From: Streptomyces exfoliatus
GTDB lineage: Bacteria; Actinomycetota; Actinomycetes; Streptomycetales; Streptomycetaceae
NCBI RefSeq assembly: GCF_000725545.1
Contig: NZ_KL647056.1
Location: 124,001-188,000 of the forward strand
DNA length: 64,000 nucleotides
Reading direction: 5' to 3'
Part shown: positions 9,114 to 17,985 of the stretch, piece by piece
Layout: every line of letters starts with the position of its first letter
Position numbering within the stretch: position 1 is the first letter of the stretch
Translations under genes and position numbers: made by a program
Notes under the pieces: generated by a model
Told to the model about the DNA's origin: nothing
Databases searched by the model: none
The model's input: only the letters and a program-made list of their open reading frames with translations

Positions 9114-10229
9114 CTAGTCCGTGTCCGTGGCCGCCAAGACCGCGAGTCGGCGACCGTCGGGGGAGAGGGCCGCGATGCCGTAGTCGTGGATCTCGTTGTG
9201 GAACCACTCCGCGTCGCACTGGAAGTGGAACCAGGCGCTCTCCATGACGAGGCGCTCCACCTCCTCCGCGCTCGCACCGGGAGGCGCTCCGGCGAGGCCC
9301 GCGAGGGACCACCAGGTCGACCGACGGCCGTACGCGCCCTGGGCCCCGTGGCCGTACACGCCGCCCATCGACGCCATGCCGAAGAGGATCCGCCAGATGT
9401 CCGCCGGCGGCCGGCGCACGATCTCGAAGCGGGCGGTGGGGCCGAGGTCCGCCACGCACGGCATCGGCAGGGTGGGGACGAGGGCGGGCACGAGGACCGG
9501 GTCCAGGGGTGCGTCCAGGGCGAAGACCCAGGCGTCGTAGTGGCCGAACTTGCCCGCCGCCGGGGCCGCGACGATGCTCTCGTGCACGTCGGTGGTCGCG
9601 ATGTTCCGGAGCGGCGAGCGTTCCGTCGTACGGGGGGTCGGCGGGTCCAGGCGCTCCACGGCGCTGAGCCCCCACCACCCCCCGCCCGAGCCGCCGTCGA
9701 CCGAGCGGCTTGGGAAGGTCGCGCCGGTCTCGAACGGGCGGAGGGTGGCCGGGAGCCACGACAGCGCCTCCCCTTCGGGCCGCACGGTGGCCTGGCGGCG
9801 CAGTGGTGGGTAGGCCTCCGGGTCCACGCCCCGCAGGAGCAGTTCGTGGAACAGGCAGGCGCGCAGCTGGTCGAGCCGGTCCCGCTCCGTGCGGTCGTAC
9901 AGCAGCTCGGCCAGGTCGGCGGGTTCCTGCGCCTCCGCGAGGAGCGAGGCGACGAGGCGCGGGTCCGTACCCGAGCGGCCGGACGGGCCGTGCTCGTCGA
10001 GGAGCCGGATCAGCTGTACGAGGCTGTCCCGGCCGGGTGTGAGGGCGAGGGTCCGCACCACGCGGGCGAAGGCGTCCCCGTACAGCCGTACCTGTTCGGC
10101 GGCGGCTTCGAGTCCCTCGGCGAGCCGCGCCCCCAACTCCCGTACGTACGCCGCGTCCCCCTGTCGTGCCCGTGGTGCGGCCTGCTCCCACACGAGCCGT
10201 GCGAGTGCGCGTGCTTCGTCGTTCGTCAC
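9114..10229 (-). CDS. Hypothetical protein (DUF6183-like)
   Basis: A 371-residue soluble protein with a GTG start (MTNDEARALARLVWEQ). The N-terminal half is helical and Leu/Arg/Glu rich; the C-terminal half has WFHFQCDAEWFHNEIHDYG and GMASMGGVYGHGAQGAYGR. It resembles the Streptomyces family I recall as DUF6183, but this is from memory. It starts 6 bp after the stop of the upstream GNAT gene, so the two are probably co-transcribed. No function is assigned. Confidence 0.65.
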   Translation of the reverse strand: MTNDEARALARLVWEQAAPRARQGDAAYVRELGARLAEGLEAAAEQVRLYGDAFARVVRTLALTPGRDSLVQLIRLLDEHGPSGRSGTDPRLVASLLAEAQEPADLAELLYDRTERDRLDQLRACLFHELLLRGVDPEAYPPLRRQATVRPEGEALSWLPATLRPFETGATFPSRSVDGGSGGGWWGLSAVERLDPPTPRTTERSPLRNIATTDVHESIVAAPAAGKFGHYDAWVFALDAPLDPVLVPALVPTLPMPCVADLGPTARFEIVRRPPADIWRILFGMASMGGVYGHGAQGAYGRRSTWWSLAGLAGAPPGASAEEVERLVMESAWFHFQCDAEWFHNEIHDYGIAALSPDGRRLAVLAATDTD

Positions 10230-10235
10230 GGCCGG

Positions 10236-10802
10236 TCAGCCCACCGCGCTCAGGTGCCAGACCTGGACCTCACCGGTCTCGGCCGGAGCGAGGGCCTCGG
10301 CCGGGCGGCGGCCGCCCTTGGTGAAGCCGAGGCGGGCGGGGACGGCGGCGCTGGCGGTGTTGGCCGGGTCGTGGAGGATCTGGACGCGGTCGACGCCCGG
10401 GAGGCGGAACGCCTGCTCGGTCAGCGCGCGGGCGGCCCGTGTGGCGACCCCGCGGCCGGTGGCGGAGGGGTGCAGCCAGTAGCCGATCTCGCGGGTGCCG
10501 GCGGGGGTGTCCTCGTACCGGATGAGGCCGCAGGAGCCGACGATGGCGCCGTCGAGGACGATCGCGTAGCTGTACTCCTGGCCGCTCGCCCACAGTCCGG
10601 CGCGTCCGGTCAGGAAGCCGGTGGTGCGGTCGCGGCTGTGCTCGGCGACCCACGGCATCCACGGGCGCAGATGATCGAGCGACTCCTCGATGACCCGGAA
10701 GAACTCCGGGAGGTCAGCCCCGGCGTCGAACGCGCGCAGGGTGAGGTCGTCGTCGACGGTGATCACGGGCTGCGGGAGGGCGAGGGGGTGGGGGAGGCTC
10801 AT
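10236..10802 (-). CDS. GNAT family N-acetyltransferase (RimJ/RimL type)
   Basis: A 188-residue protein beginning MSLPHPLALPQPVITVDDDLTLRAF. Motif 'GYWLHPSATGRGVATRAARALTEQAF' followed by 'HDPANTASAAVPARLGF' is characteristic of RimJ/RimL-like GNAT enzymes that modify protein N-termini or small amines. The length is normal. It is the first gene of a likely two-gene unit with the DUF6183-like gene. A palindrome lies in the divergent region upstream. Confidence 0.85.
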   Translation of the reverse strand: MSLPHPLALPQPVITVDDDLTLRAFDAGADLPEFFRVIEESLDHLRPWMPWVAEHSRDRTTGFLTGRAGLWASGQEYSYAIVLDGAIVGSCGLIRYEDTPAGTREIGYWLHPSATGRGVATRAARALTEQAFRLPGVDRVQILHDPANTASAAVPARLGFTKGGRRPAEALAPAETGEVQVWHLSAVG

Positions 10803-10865
10803 GTGGCGAGGATCGTACGCGGCGACCGCGCGGAGCAAGGGATTCCGCACCTGCACGGCCCCCGG

Positions 10866-10897
10866 CCGTCGATCGTGACGCAGGTCACGATCGACGG
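10866..10897. promoter_or_regulatory. 14-bp inverted repeat, possible CRP-type operator
   Basis: Perfect arms CCGTCGATCGTGAC and GTCACGATCGACGG are separated by 4 nt. The centre reads GTGA-N6-TCAC (10875-10888), the general CRP/FNR half-site arrangement. It lies between the divergent GNAT gene (start 10802) and the AhpD-like gene (start 10965), about 70 bp before the latter, so it could control either. A transcribed hairpin is an alternative. Confidence 0.55.
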
Positions 10898-10964
10898 TGT
10901 CACGTTCCGGTGCGGCCGTTCCGTCATGGGGGTGTAGTCACCGACCAGCACGGAGGAGCCCACC

Positions 10965-11435
10965 ATGAACGCCCGTCTGAACATGTTCGAGAGCCAGATC
11001 TCCGGCAAGGTCTGGAAGCACATCATCGCCGCCGGCAAGGCGCTGGAAGGCTCGTCGGTCCCGGCCGCCACGCTGGAGCTCGTGAAGATCCGCGCCAGCC
11101 AGATCAACGGCTGCGGCTTCTGCCTCGACATGCACACCAAGGACGCCACCGCCGCGGGCGAGAGCTCGGTACGCCTCCACCTGGTCGCCGCGTGGCGGGA
11201 GGCCAAGGTCTTCACCGAGCCCGAGCGCGCGGCCCTCGCACTGGCCGAGCAGGGCACCCGCCTCGCCGACGGCGGCGGCGTCTCCGACGAGGTCTGGGAG
11301 AACGCCGCCAAGCACTACGACGAGGAGCAGCTCGCCGCCCTGGTGGCCGCCATCGCCGTCATCAACGCCTTCAACCGGGGGAACGCGATGATCCAGCAGC
11401 CCGCGGGCGACTACCAGCCCGGCCAGTTCGGCTGA
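10965..11435 (+). CDS. Carboxymuconolactone decarboxylase/AhpD-like protein
   Basis: A 156-residue protein with the AhpD-type redox motif CGFCLDMH (C-x-x-C-x-x-x-H, residues ~46-53). This matches the alkylhydroperoxidase side of the carboxymuconolactone decarboxylase family. A good ribosome site (GGAGGAG) sits just upstream of the ATG. The expected role is peroxide or thiol chemistry. An isolated single gene with a palindromic operator candidate in front and a 16-bp stem terminator behind. Confidence 0.88.
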   Translation: MNARLNMFESQISGKVWKHIIAAGKALEGSSVPAATLELVKIRASQINGCGFCLDMHTKDATAAGESSVRLHLVAAWREAKVFTEPERAALALAEQGTRLADGGGVSDEVWENAAKHYDEEQLAALVAAIAVINAFNRGNAMIQQPAGDYQPGQFG

Positions 11436-11481
11436 CGGCCCCGGCCCGCCCCCGGCTGCCCCTCGGTCGGCGACGGGTGCG

Positions 11482-11527
11482 GTCCTGCAGGTACCCCGTA
11501 CACGGGTGGCAGGGGTACCTGCAGGAC
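11482..11527. terminator. Bidirectional terminator, 16-bp perfect stem
   Basis: Arms GTCCTGCAGGTACCCC and GGGGTACCTGCAGGAC with a 14-nt loop lie between the convergent AhpD-like gene and the ABC permease gene, which is where a shared terminator is expected. Confidence 0.8.
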
Positions 11528-11533
11528 GCGCGC

Positions 11534-13189
11534 CTACCCCTTGCTCACCGCCGCCAGGATCTCCGGCAGCCGGCTCGCCGTGCGCGGAGCCGCGACCTTG
11601 AGGCCCGCCCACACGAGCAGCGCGCCGTAGAGCGTGCCGGCCGGCAGGAGGAGCCAGAGCAGGGAGTCCTGGTCGGAGAGGTGCAGGTAGATCGTCGCGC
11701 CGATGACGGGGGCGCAGAGCAGCGGTGCCGCGAGCATGCCGCCGAAGATCGAGATCCAGGCGAGGCCCGTCTGCCCGGGGGCGACGTTCTTGTAGCCGCT
11801 GTCCTGGGGGATCGAGTACGGGAAGAGCGCCGAGACCACCGCGCCCGTCGCCAGCATCGCGCCGAGGAGCGCGAACGCGAGCCCGAGGCCCTCCGCGAGC
11901 CGCGCCCAGTCGCCGAGGACGGCGGTCGTGAGGACCGTGACGAACGTTGCGTACGGGAGGGTGACCAGGAGCAGGGCGAGGGCGCGCGCGCGTAGTTCGG
12001 CGTACGCGTCGGCCGTCGTCGACAGGGTCTGCGCGACCATCCAGAACGCCGACGTGTCCTGCCCGAACTGGTTGTACATCAGCAGGCCGAGCATGCCGGA
12101 GGCGAAACAGGCCCAGTAGATGGAGCCCGCGCCCTGGAAGGCGTTGGCGAGCGGGACGATCAGGCCGATGGCGAGCGAGGACACCCACGCGGCCTTCGTC
12201 TTCGGGTCGCGCCACATGTAGCGCAGGCTGCGCTCCATGACGGCGCCCGTGCGCCCGCCCGGCAGGATCCGGGACAGGAGCCCCGTACCCGCGGACTTCT
12301 CCCGGGCGTCGCCGCCCGGGGACGCGCCGATGGTGGAGCCGTCCGGCTCGACCATCAGACGGACGAGGCTCCGCTGCCACCAGTACACGAGCGCCGCGAG
12401 CGCGGCGGCGGTCAGCAGCAGCCGGGCCGCCGCGGCCGCGTACTCGCCGTCACCGGCCGCGTCGACCGCGCCGATCGCGGCGGCGGGCGGCAGCCAGTCG
12501 ACGACGGCCGCCGCCGGTTCGAGCGCGGCCAGACCGCCGGGCCGGCTGAGGCGCTGGGCGCCGAAGTTGACGGCCTGCATGCCGACGGCGATGACGAGAC
12601 CGCTCAGCATCGCCAGGTCCCGTCCCTTGCGGGAGGTCAGGAGGCGGATGTTGGCGGCGGCCAGGGCCCGGGAGAGCGCCACGCACACGGCGACCGTGAG
12701 CGGGACGGCGAAGACGGCGGCGACCGTGGCCGCCGCGCCGTGCGCGACGGACAGGGCCGCGCCGAACGCGAGGAAGAGGGTGAGTACGGGTCCGACGCCC
12801 ACGAGCGAGGCCACGAACAGGGCGCGGACCAGCGGCCGGGGGGTCAACGGCAGCATCACGAGCCGTGAGGGGTCGAGGGTCTCGTCGCCGCCCGGGACGA
12901 ACAGCGGCATCACGGCCCACGAGAGCGCGACGACCCCCGTGAGGAGGACGGCGATCGTGGCGGCGTCGGCGCTGCCCCGCAGCAGGACGAAGCCCAGGAC
13001 CATCGCCGCGGCGAACAGGACGCCGAAGACGATCGAGACGATGTACACGGCGGTCCGGCCGCCCGACTGCTTCAGCCCGTTGCGCAGGAGCGACAGCTTG
13101 AGGTGGACGAAGACGGAGGTGAGCGACGGAACGGACGACGAGGCGGCCGGGGCCGTGGCCCCGGTGGAGGTGGTCATGGCACTCATCAC
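11534..13189 (-). CDS. ABC transporter permease (ABC-2-like exporter)
   Basis: A 551-residue membrane protein with about twelve hydrophobic segments (VYIVSIVFGVLFAAAMVLGF, IAVLLTGVVALSWAVMPLF, LLLVTLPYATFVTVLTTAVL and others). Its start overlaps the stop of the ATPase gene: a GTG at 13189 gives a GTGA overlap and an ATG at 13186 shares one base, so translation is coupled whichever is used. With the adjacent ATPase it forms an ABC exporter of unknown substrate. No binding protein gene is linked, which fits export. Confidence 0.85.
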   Translation of the reverse strand: MMSAMTTSTGATAPAASSSVPSLTSVFVHLKLSLLRNGLKQSGGRTAVYIVSIVFGVLFAAAMVLGFVLLRGSADAATIAVLLTGVVALSWAVMPLFVPGGDETLDPSRLVMLPLTPRPLVRALFVASLVGVGPVLTLFLAFGAALSVAHGAAATVAAVFAVPLTVAVCVALSRALAAANIRLLTSRKGRDLAMLSGLVIAVGMQAVNFGAQRLSRPGGLAALEPAAAVVDWLPPAAAIGAVDAAGDGEYAAAAARLLLTAAALAALVYWWQRSLVRLMVEPDGSTIGASPGGDAREKSAGTGLLSRILPGGRTGAVMERSLRYMWRDPKTKAAWVSSLAIGLIVPLANAFQGAGSIYWACFASGMLGLLMYNQFGQDTSAFWMVAQTLSTTADAYAELRARALALLLVTLPYATFVTVLTTAVLGDWARLAEGLGLAFALLGAMLATGAVVSALFPYSIPQDSGYKNVAPGQTGLAWISIFGGMLAAPLLCAPVIGATIYLHLSDQDSLLWLLLPAGTLYGALLVWAGLKVAAPRTASRLPEILAAVSKG

Positions 13190-14046
13190 CGCGCCCCGCC
13201 GCCGCCGTTGCCCCCGCCGCCCAGCCAGTCCAGCGAGTCCCCGGCCGCCTCGCGCCCGTTGGCGCCGACGAGTTCGAGGAACGCGGCCTGAAGGGAGGGC
13301 GCGTCGCCCCGGACCTCGGCGAGGGGGCCCTGCGCCCGGATCTGGCCGGCCGCCATCACGGCGACCCAGTCGCAGAGCGACTCGACGAGCTCCATGACGT
13401 GGCTGGAGAAGACGACGGTCGCGCCGGAGGACGTGTACCGCTCGAGGACGCCACGGATGGTCTGCGCCGAGACGGGGTCGACGCCCTCGAAGGGCTCGTC
13501 GAGGAAGAGGACCTCGGGGTTGTGGAGCAGCGCGGCCGCGAGCCCGATCTTCTTCCGCATGCCGGTCGAGTAGTCCACGACCAGCTTGTGCTGCGAACCG
13601 GCCAGGTCGAGGACGTCGAGGAGCTGGGTGGCCCGCTTGTCGACCTCGGCGCCCGGCAGCCCCCGCAGCCGGCCGCTGTACGCGAGGAGTTCACGGCCCG
13701 AGAGGCGCTCGAAGAGCCGCAGGCCCTCCGGCAGGATGCCGATCCGGGCCTTGACCCGGGCGACCGACTCGGGGTCGGCCCACACGTCGTGCCCGGCGAC
13801 CTGGATGCGGCCCTGGTCCGGCCGGAGCAGGCCGGTGATCATGGAGAGGGTGGTGGTCTTTCCGGCGCCGTTGGGTCCGACGAGCCCGATGAAGCGGCCC
13901 GCGGGCAGGACCAGGTCGATCCCGCTCACCGCGATCTGCTGGCCGAATCGTTTCCACAGCCCCTCGACACGCACAGCGGGCGCCGCACCTTCCCCCGGTG
14001 CGGCGCCCGCCTTGTCGAACTTTCCTTCAAATGCCTGGTCAGGCAT
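13186..14046 (-). CDS. ABC transporter ATP-binding protein
   Basis: A 286-residue protein with Walker A GPNGAGKTT (~57-65), a signature helix STGMRKKIGLA (~160-170; the usual LSGGQ is replaced, as in many ABC-2 drug/natural-product exporters), Walker B VLFLDEP with catalytic Glu ~184, and the switch His in VFSSHVMEL. An N-terminal extension of ~22 residues precedes the domain. It is first in the two-gene exporter operon. The C-terminal tail is glycine rich (GGGGNGGGG). Confidence 0.92.
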   Translation of the reverse strand: MPDQAFEGKFDKAGAAPGEGAAPAVRVEGLWKRFGQQIAVSGIDLVLPAGRFIGLVGPNGAGKTTTLSMITGLLRPDQGRIQVAGHDVWADPESVARVKARIGILPEGLRLFERLSGRELLAYSGRLRGLPGAEVDKRATQLLDVLDLAGSQHKLVVDYSTGMRKKIGLAAALLHNPEVLFLDEPFEGVDPVSAQTIRGVLERYTSSGATVVFSSHVMELVESLCDWVAVMAAGQIRAQGPLAEVRGDAPSLQAAFLELVGANGREAAGDSLDWLGGGGNGGGGAR

Positions 14047-14121
14047 GGTCTTTCAACCCCTCGTGAGTCCCCGTGAGTAGTACGGGCCCACCCTAAGGGC
14101 GGGCACGCCGGAGACCCAGGG

Positions 14122-14808
14122 TCAGGACGTACGGCTTCTCGCCTCCGCCGCCTCCCGGCCACACGCGTACGCGAGGGCGCTGATCAGTTCCTCCGCGTCG
14201 GGCAGCCAGCGGTTCGCCGGGGTGGGGCGCCGGGCCCACTGCACCGCGCCGGAGCCGCCGATCCGGGTCGGCGGGGCCGCCACGTAGTGGCCCTCGCCGC
14301 GCGTGGTGAGGTCGATGGAGGCGGGCACCCAGCCCAGCTTCCGGACGAGGTCCGGCACCTTGGCGGCGGCGCCGGGCAGCACGAAGAAGTACATCCGGCG
14401 GTCCGGCGTGCAGGTCACCGGGCCGAGCGTCAGCTCCATGCGCTCCATCCGGGCCAGCGCCAGGAACCCCGCCGACTCGGGCACCTCGATCGCGTCGAAC
14501 GTGCGGCCCGTCGGCAGCAGGATCGAGGACTTCGGCTGCTTCGACCACATCCGCCGGGCCCCGACCCCGCTGCCGGTCGCCTGGGTCGACCAGTCGGGCC
14601 TGACCGCGTGGGCGCCGGGCACGGCGCACGCGTCCGCGCCGCACGAACAGCGCTCCCTGCCCTCGACGGCCTCCAGCCAGGTCCCGGGAAACACGTCCCA
14701 GTGCCGCTCTTCCGCGTACCGCACGGCGCTGTCCAGCAGCTGCTCGCCCCGCTGCTTGGGGATCTGTGCGGCTTCCGTGACTCCCATGGTCTCTTCCACG
14801 GTGAACAC
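14122..14808 (-). CDS. Bifunctional DNA primase/polymerase N-terminal domain protein
   Basis: About 228 residues with IPKQRGEQLLDSAVRYAEERHWDVFPG at the N-terminus, a cysteine cluster (CSCGADACAVPGAH) and WARRPTPANRWLPDA near the end. This matches Streptomyces proteins annotated as prim-pol N-terminal domain proteins. The length is that of the domain alone, without a helicase, so replication activity is doubtful. The GTG at 14808 follows a GGGGGAAG ribosome site; GTG 14823, GTG 14799 and ATG 14787 are alternatives. It is divergent from the TPR regulator gene; both probably start from the 14809-15066 region. Confidence 0.75.
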   Translation of the reverse strand: MFTVEETMGVTEAAQIPKQRGEQLLDSAVRYAEERHWDVFPGTWLEAVEGRERCSCGADACAVPGAHAVRPDWSTQATGSGVGARRMWSKQPKSSILLPTGRTFDAIEVPESAGFLALARMERMELTLGPVTCTPDRRMYFFVLPGAAAKVPDLVRKLGWVPASIDLTTRGEGHYVAAPPTRIGGSGAVQWARRPTPANRWLPDAEELISALAYACGREAAEARSRTS

Positions 14809-15066
14809 AACTTCCCCCGTCACCTGGGGTTACGGGCGCGGTGGACGACGTGTTGACGCATCGATCCTGCACATGGGGCGCATCGGTGCACGGGCGGGGG
14901 CGCGCGGGGGGCCGGGGAGCGGGGGTGGGTACGGACAGGTGGGGGCGCCGGTGGCGAGGACGCGGCCGACGTGTCCGGTTTCGCGTGTTCACATCGGCAT
15001 TGACCGGATATTCGACGGGCAGTGATCCCTTCTCCGGTGATCACCGCACGGCCTCAGGGGGTACTC

Positions 15067-16449
15067 ATGGCAGCCAGGCCACTGGTTCCACGCCAGCTCA
15101 ACGAACGGCTCCAGGCGCTCATTCAGGAGGCCGGCTGCTCCAACGCCGGTCTCGCCCGCAGGGTGAACATGGTCGGCGCGGAGCGCGGCCTCGACCTGCG
15201 GTACGACAAGACGTCGGTGGCGCGCTGGCTGCGCGGGCAGCAGCCGCGCGGCCGCGCGCCGGGGATCATCGCCGAGGCGCTGGGCCGCAAGCTGGGCCGT
15301 ACGGTCACGATCGACGAGGTCGGCATGGCCAACGGCCGCAACCTCGCCGCCGGGGTCGGCCTCCAGTTCGCGCCGACCGTGCCCGGGGCGATCGAGCAGG
15401 TCTGCGAGCTGTGGCGCAGCGACGTGGGCCGCCGGGACTTCCTGTCCGGCTCCACCGTCGCGGCCTCCGCGCTGGTCGAGCCCAGCAGGGACTGGCTGAT
15501 CACGGGGCCCGACCCGCACGTGGCCAGGACGGCGGGCGCGCGCGTCGGTGTCGCGGACGTGGCGGCGGTACGGGAGATGACGAGCGCCCTCGTCGACCTC
15601 GACCGGCGGTTCGGCAGCGGCCATGTGCGGCCGGTGGTCGTCCACTACCTCAACAGCGTGGTGTCGGGCATGCTGTCCGGCTCCTACCGGGAGGCCGTGG
15701 GGCGGCAGCTGTTCGCGGCGGTCGCCCGACTGACCGAGCTCGCCGGGTACATGGCGGTGGACACCGGTGAACCTGGGCTCGCCCAGCGGTACTACATCCA
15801 GGCGCTGCGGCTCGCGCAGGCGGCCGGCGACCGGGGCTACGGCGGCTATGTGCTGGCCGCGTCGATGAGCCATCTCGCCGCGCAGCTGGGAACCCCGCGG
15901 GAGATCTCCCAGTTGGCGCGGGCCGCGCAGGAGGGGGCGCGGGGGAAGGTGCCGCCGCGGGCCGAGGCGATGTTCCTCGCGGCCGAGGCGCGGGGCCACG
16001 CGCTCCTCGGGGACGTCCGCGCCTTCGAGGCGGCGGCCGGGCGGGCCGTGCGGGCCATGGAGCGGGCCGATCCGGAGGCGGGCGACGACCCGGCGTGGAT
16101 CGCCCACTTCGACCAGGCGTACCTGGCGGACGAACTGGCGCACTGCTACCGCGACCTGGGGCAGGCGGAGGCGGCGGCGCGGGCGGCGGAGGAGGCTGTC
16201 GCCGGGCACCCGAAGACGCGGGCGAGGCGGCGGGCGATCGGCCTGGCCCTGCTCGCCTCGGCGCAGGTCCAGCAGCGGGAGGTCGAGCAGGCCTGCCGTA
16301 CGGGGACGCGGGCGCTCGAACTCCTCGGCACGCTGCGGTCGTCGCGGGGCGCGGAGTACCTGGAGGATCTGAGGGAGCGCCTGGAGCCGTACGCGGGGGA
16401 GGCGGTGGTGCGGGAGTTCGGGGTGCGGATGGAACTGTTCGCGGCCTGA
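15067..16449 (+). CDS. NsdA-like TPR transcriptional regulator
   Basis: A 460-residue protein. Residues ~1-85 contain a HTH-like segment (QLNERLQALIQEAGCSNAGL, YDKTSVARWLRGQQPRGRAP). After DVGRRDFLSGS..AASALVEPSRDWL come TPR-like helices (LAGYMAVDTGEPGLAQRYYI, AYLADELAHCYRDLGQAEAA). This is the architecture of the Streptomyces NsdA/NsdB family, which affects sporulation and antibiotic production. I cannot tell from sequence which family member it is, so no symbol is given. The ATG was chosen for the AGGGGG ribosome site 5 bp upstream. Confidence 0.85.
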   Translation: MAARPLVPRQLNERLQALIQEAGCSNAGLARRVNMVGAERGLDLRYDKTSVARWLRGQQPRGRAPGIIAEALGRKLGRTVTIDEVGMANGRNLAAGVGLQFAPTVPGAIEQVCELWRSDVGRRDFLSGSTVAASALVEPSRDWLITGPDPHVARTAGARVGVADVAAVREMTSALVDLDRRFGSGHVRPVVVHYLNSVVSGMLSGSYREAVGRQLFAAVARLTELAGYMAVDTGEPGLAQRYYIQALRLAQAAGDRGYGGYVLAASMSHLAAQLGTPREISQLARAAQEGARGKVPPRAEAMFLAAEARGHALLGDVRAFEAAAGRAVRAMERADPEAGDDPAWIAHFDQAYLADELAHCYRDLGQAEAAARAAEEAVAGHPKTRARRRAIGLALLASAQVQQREVEQACRTGTRALELLGTLRSSRGAEYLEDLRERLEPYAGEAVVREFGVRMELFAA

Positions 16450-16557
16450 CCGCCGTGCGAGAAGGTGGTGTAACCGGGCTCACACGTATGTGCGGAGGCC
16501 CGCGCCCACCCGGTAGCGTGAGCCGACGATTCCGTAGGTCCATCAGTAGGAGTCCCG

Positions 16558-17976
16558 GTGACGCAGAACGGACAGGGTCCGGAGCCGCAGTACCCGGCGG
16601 TGCCCCCCGCGCAGGACGCCCAAGGGGGAGCACAGCCGTGGGGTGGCGCCTGGGGTCCCGCCGGCGCCTCGCCGGGCGGTCAGCCGCTGCCGCCCGCGCA
16701 GCCGCTGCCTCCTGAGGCGACGCCGGGCGGCGCCGCGGACATGCAGTCCACCCAGTACCTGCCGCCGGTGCCGCCGGGCGGTCAGCCGCAGCCCGGCTAC
16801 GGCTACCCGGCTCCGGGCGGGATGCCCCCGGCTTCCGCGCCGCAGCCTGCGGGCTACGGATATCCGCCGCCGGTGTCCGCTCCGCAGCCCGGCTACGGGT
16901 ACCCGCACCCGGCCGCCGCGGACATGCAGGCCACCCAGCACATAGCCCCCGTGCCGCCGCAGCAGCAGGGCGGCGGCCAGACCCAGTTCCTGGGCACGGG
17001 ACCGCTCCCGTCGCAGGGCTCCGGTGCCGGGCCCGCGGGCGCCTCGGACGCGACCCAGTACATCGCGCCCGTACCGGCGCAGGAGCCCGGTGAGCGGCAG
17101 CCGCCCGCCGAGTTCGACAACCTGTTCCGTACGGAGGCCCCGCGGGCGCCGCAGCAGCCCCAGCCGCACATGCAGCAGCACACGCAGGCGTACCAGCAGC
17201 CGCCGGTGCCTGCCCCGTACCAGCAGCAGCACCAGCCGCCGCAGCACCACCAGCAGCACCACCAGCCGCCGGCGCCCCCGCAGCAGTACGCGTACCAGGA
17301 GGCCTACTACGACGGCGGCGAGCCCGAGCCGCCGCGTCGCAAGTCGCCGGTCGCGCTGATCGCCGCCGTCGTCGTCGGCTGCGCGGTCGTCGGCCTCGGC
17401 GCCGGTGCGCTGCTCAGCGGCGGGGACGAGGAGAAGGACCCCAAGACGGGCGGCCAGAACGTCGTGGCCACCAGCTCCGCCCCGCCCACCGGCGAGGCGC
17501 CCACGGAGAAGCCGGCCGATCCGGCGGAGCCGCAGGCGCGGGAGCTGAGCAAGCTGCTCGCGACCAGCAGCGACAGCCGTGACACGGTGATCAGCTCGGT
17601 CGAGTCCATCAAGCAGTGCAAGAACCTCGACAAGGCCGCCGCCGACCTGCGCGGCGCCGCCCAGCAGCGCCGGGCCCTGGTCACCAAGCTCCAGTCGCTC
17701 TCGGTCGACAAGATCCCGGACGACGCGGCGCTGACGGCCGCGCTCACCAAGGCCTGGCAGGCCTCGGCGGCCGCCGACGACCACTACGCCGCCTGGGCCG
17801 ACCAGATGAAGGCCAAGAAGGCCTGCAAGGACGGAAGGGCCCGCTCGACCAACCAGTTGGTCGCCGCGAACACGAAGAGCGGCGAGGCCACCACCGCCAA
17901 GAAGAAGGCGGCTTCGCTCTGGAACCCGACGGCCGACAAGTACGGCCTGCAGAAGCGGACGTACTCGCAGCTGTGA
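16558..17976 (+). CDS. Proline/glutamine-rich single-pass membrane protein
   Basis: A 472-residue protein with a GTG start. Residues 1-260 are Pro/Gln/Gly rich and presumably cytosolic. They include YGYP repeats, a His/Gln-rich run (~217-247), an EFDNLFR motif (~185-191) and three related motifs around Thr65, Thr126 and Thr166 (STQYLPPVP, ATQHIAPVP, ATQYIAPVP). One membrane helix follows (SPVALIAAVVVGCAVVGLG, ~263-282), then a ~180-residue extracytoplasmic helical domain with conserved Cys and many Lys/Ala. The Thr motifs resemble kinase/FHA targets, but that is inference. No function is known. Confidence 0.75.
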   Translation: MTQNGQGPEPQYPAVPPAQDAQGGAQPWGGAWGPAGASPGGQPLPPAQPLPPEATPGGAADMQSTQYLPPVPPGGQPQPGYGYPAPGGMPPASAPQPAGYGYPPPVSAPQPGYGYPHPAAADMQATQHIAPVPPQQQGGGQTQFLGTGPLPSQGSGAGPAGASDATQYIAPVPAQEPGERQPPAEFDNLFRTEAPRAPQQPQPHMQQHTQAYQQPPVPAPYQQQHQPPQHHQQHHQPPAPPQQYAYQEAYYDGGEPEPPRRKSPVALIAAVVVGCAVVGLGAGALLSGGDEEKDPKTGGQNVVATSSAPPTGEAPTEKPADPAEPQARELSKLLATSSDSRDTVISSVESIKQCKNLDKAAADLRGAAQQRRALVTKLQSLSVDKIPDDAALTAALTKAWQASAAADDHYAAWADQMKAKKACKDGRARSTNQLVAANTKSGEATTAKKKAASLWNPTADKYGLQKRTYSQL

Positions 17977-17985
17977 GAGGGCGGG

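Noticed and set aside
14122..14808. Plasmid replication gene or integrated element
   Set aside because: Only the prim-pol N-terminal domain is present, with no helicase, integrase or attachment repeats; such proteins are common in Streptomyces chromosomes.
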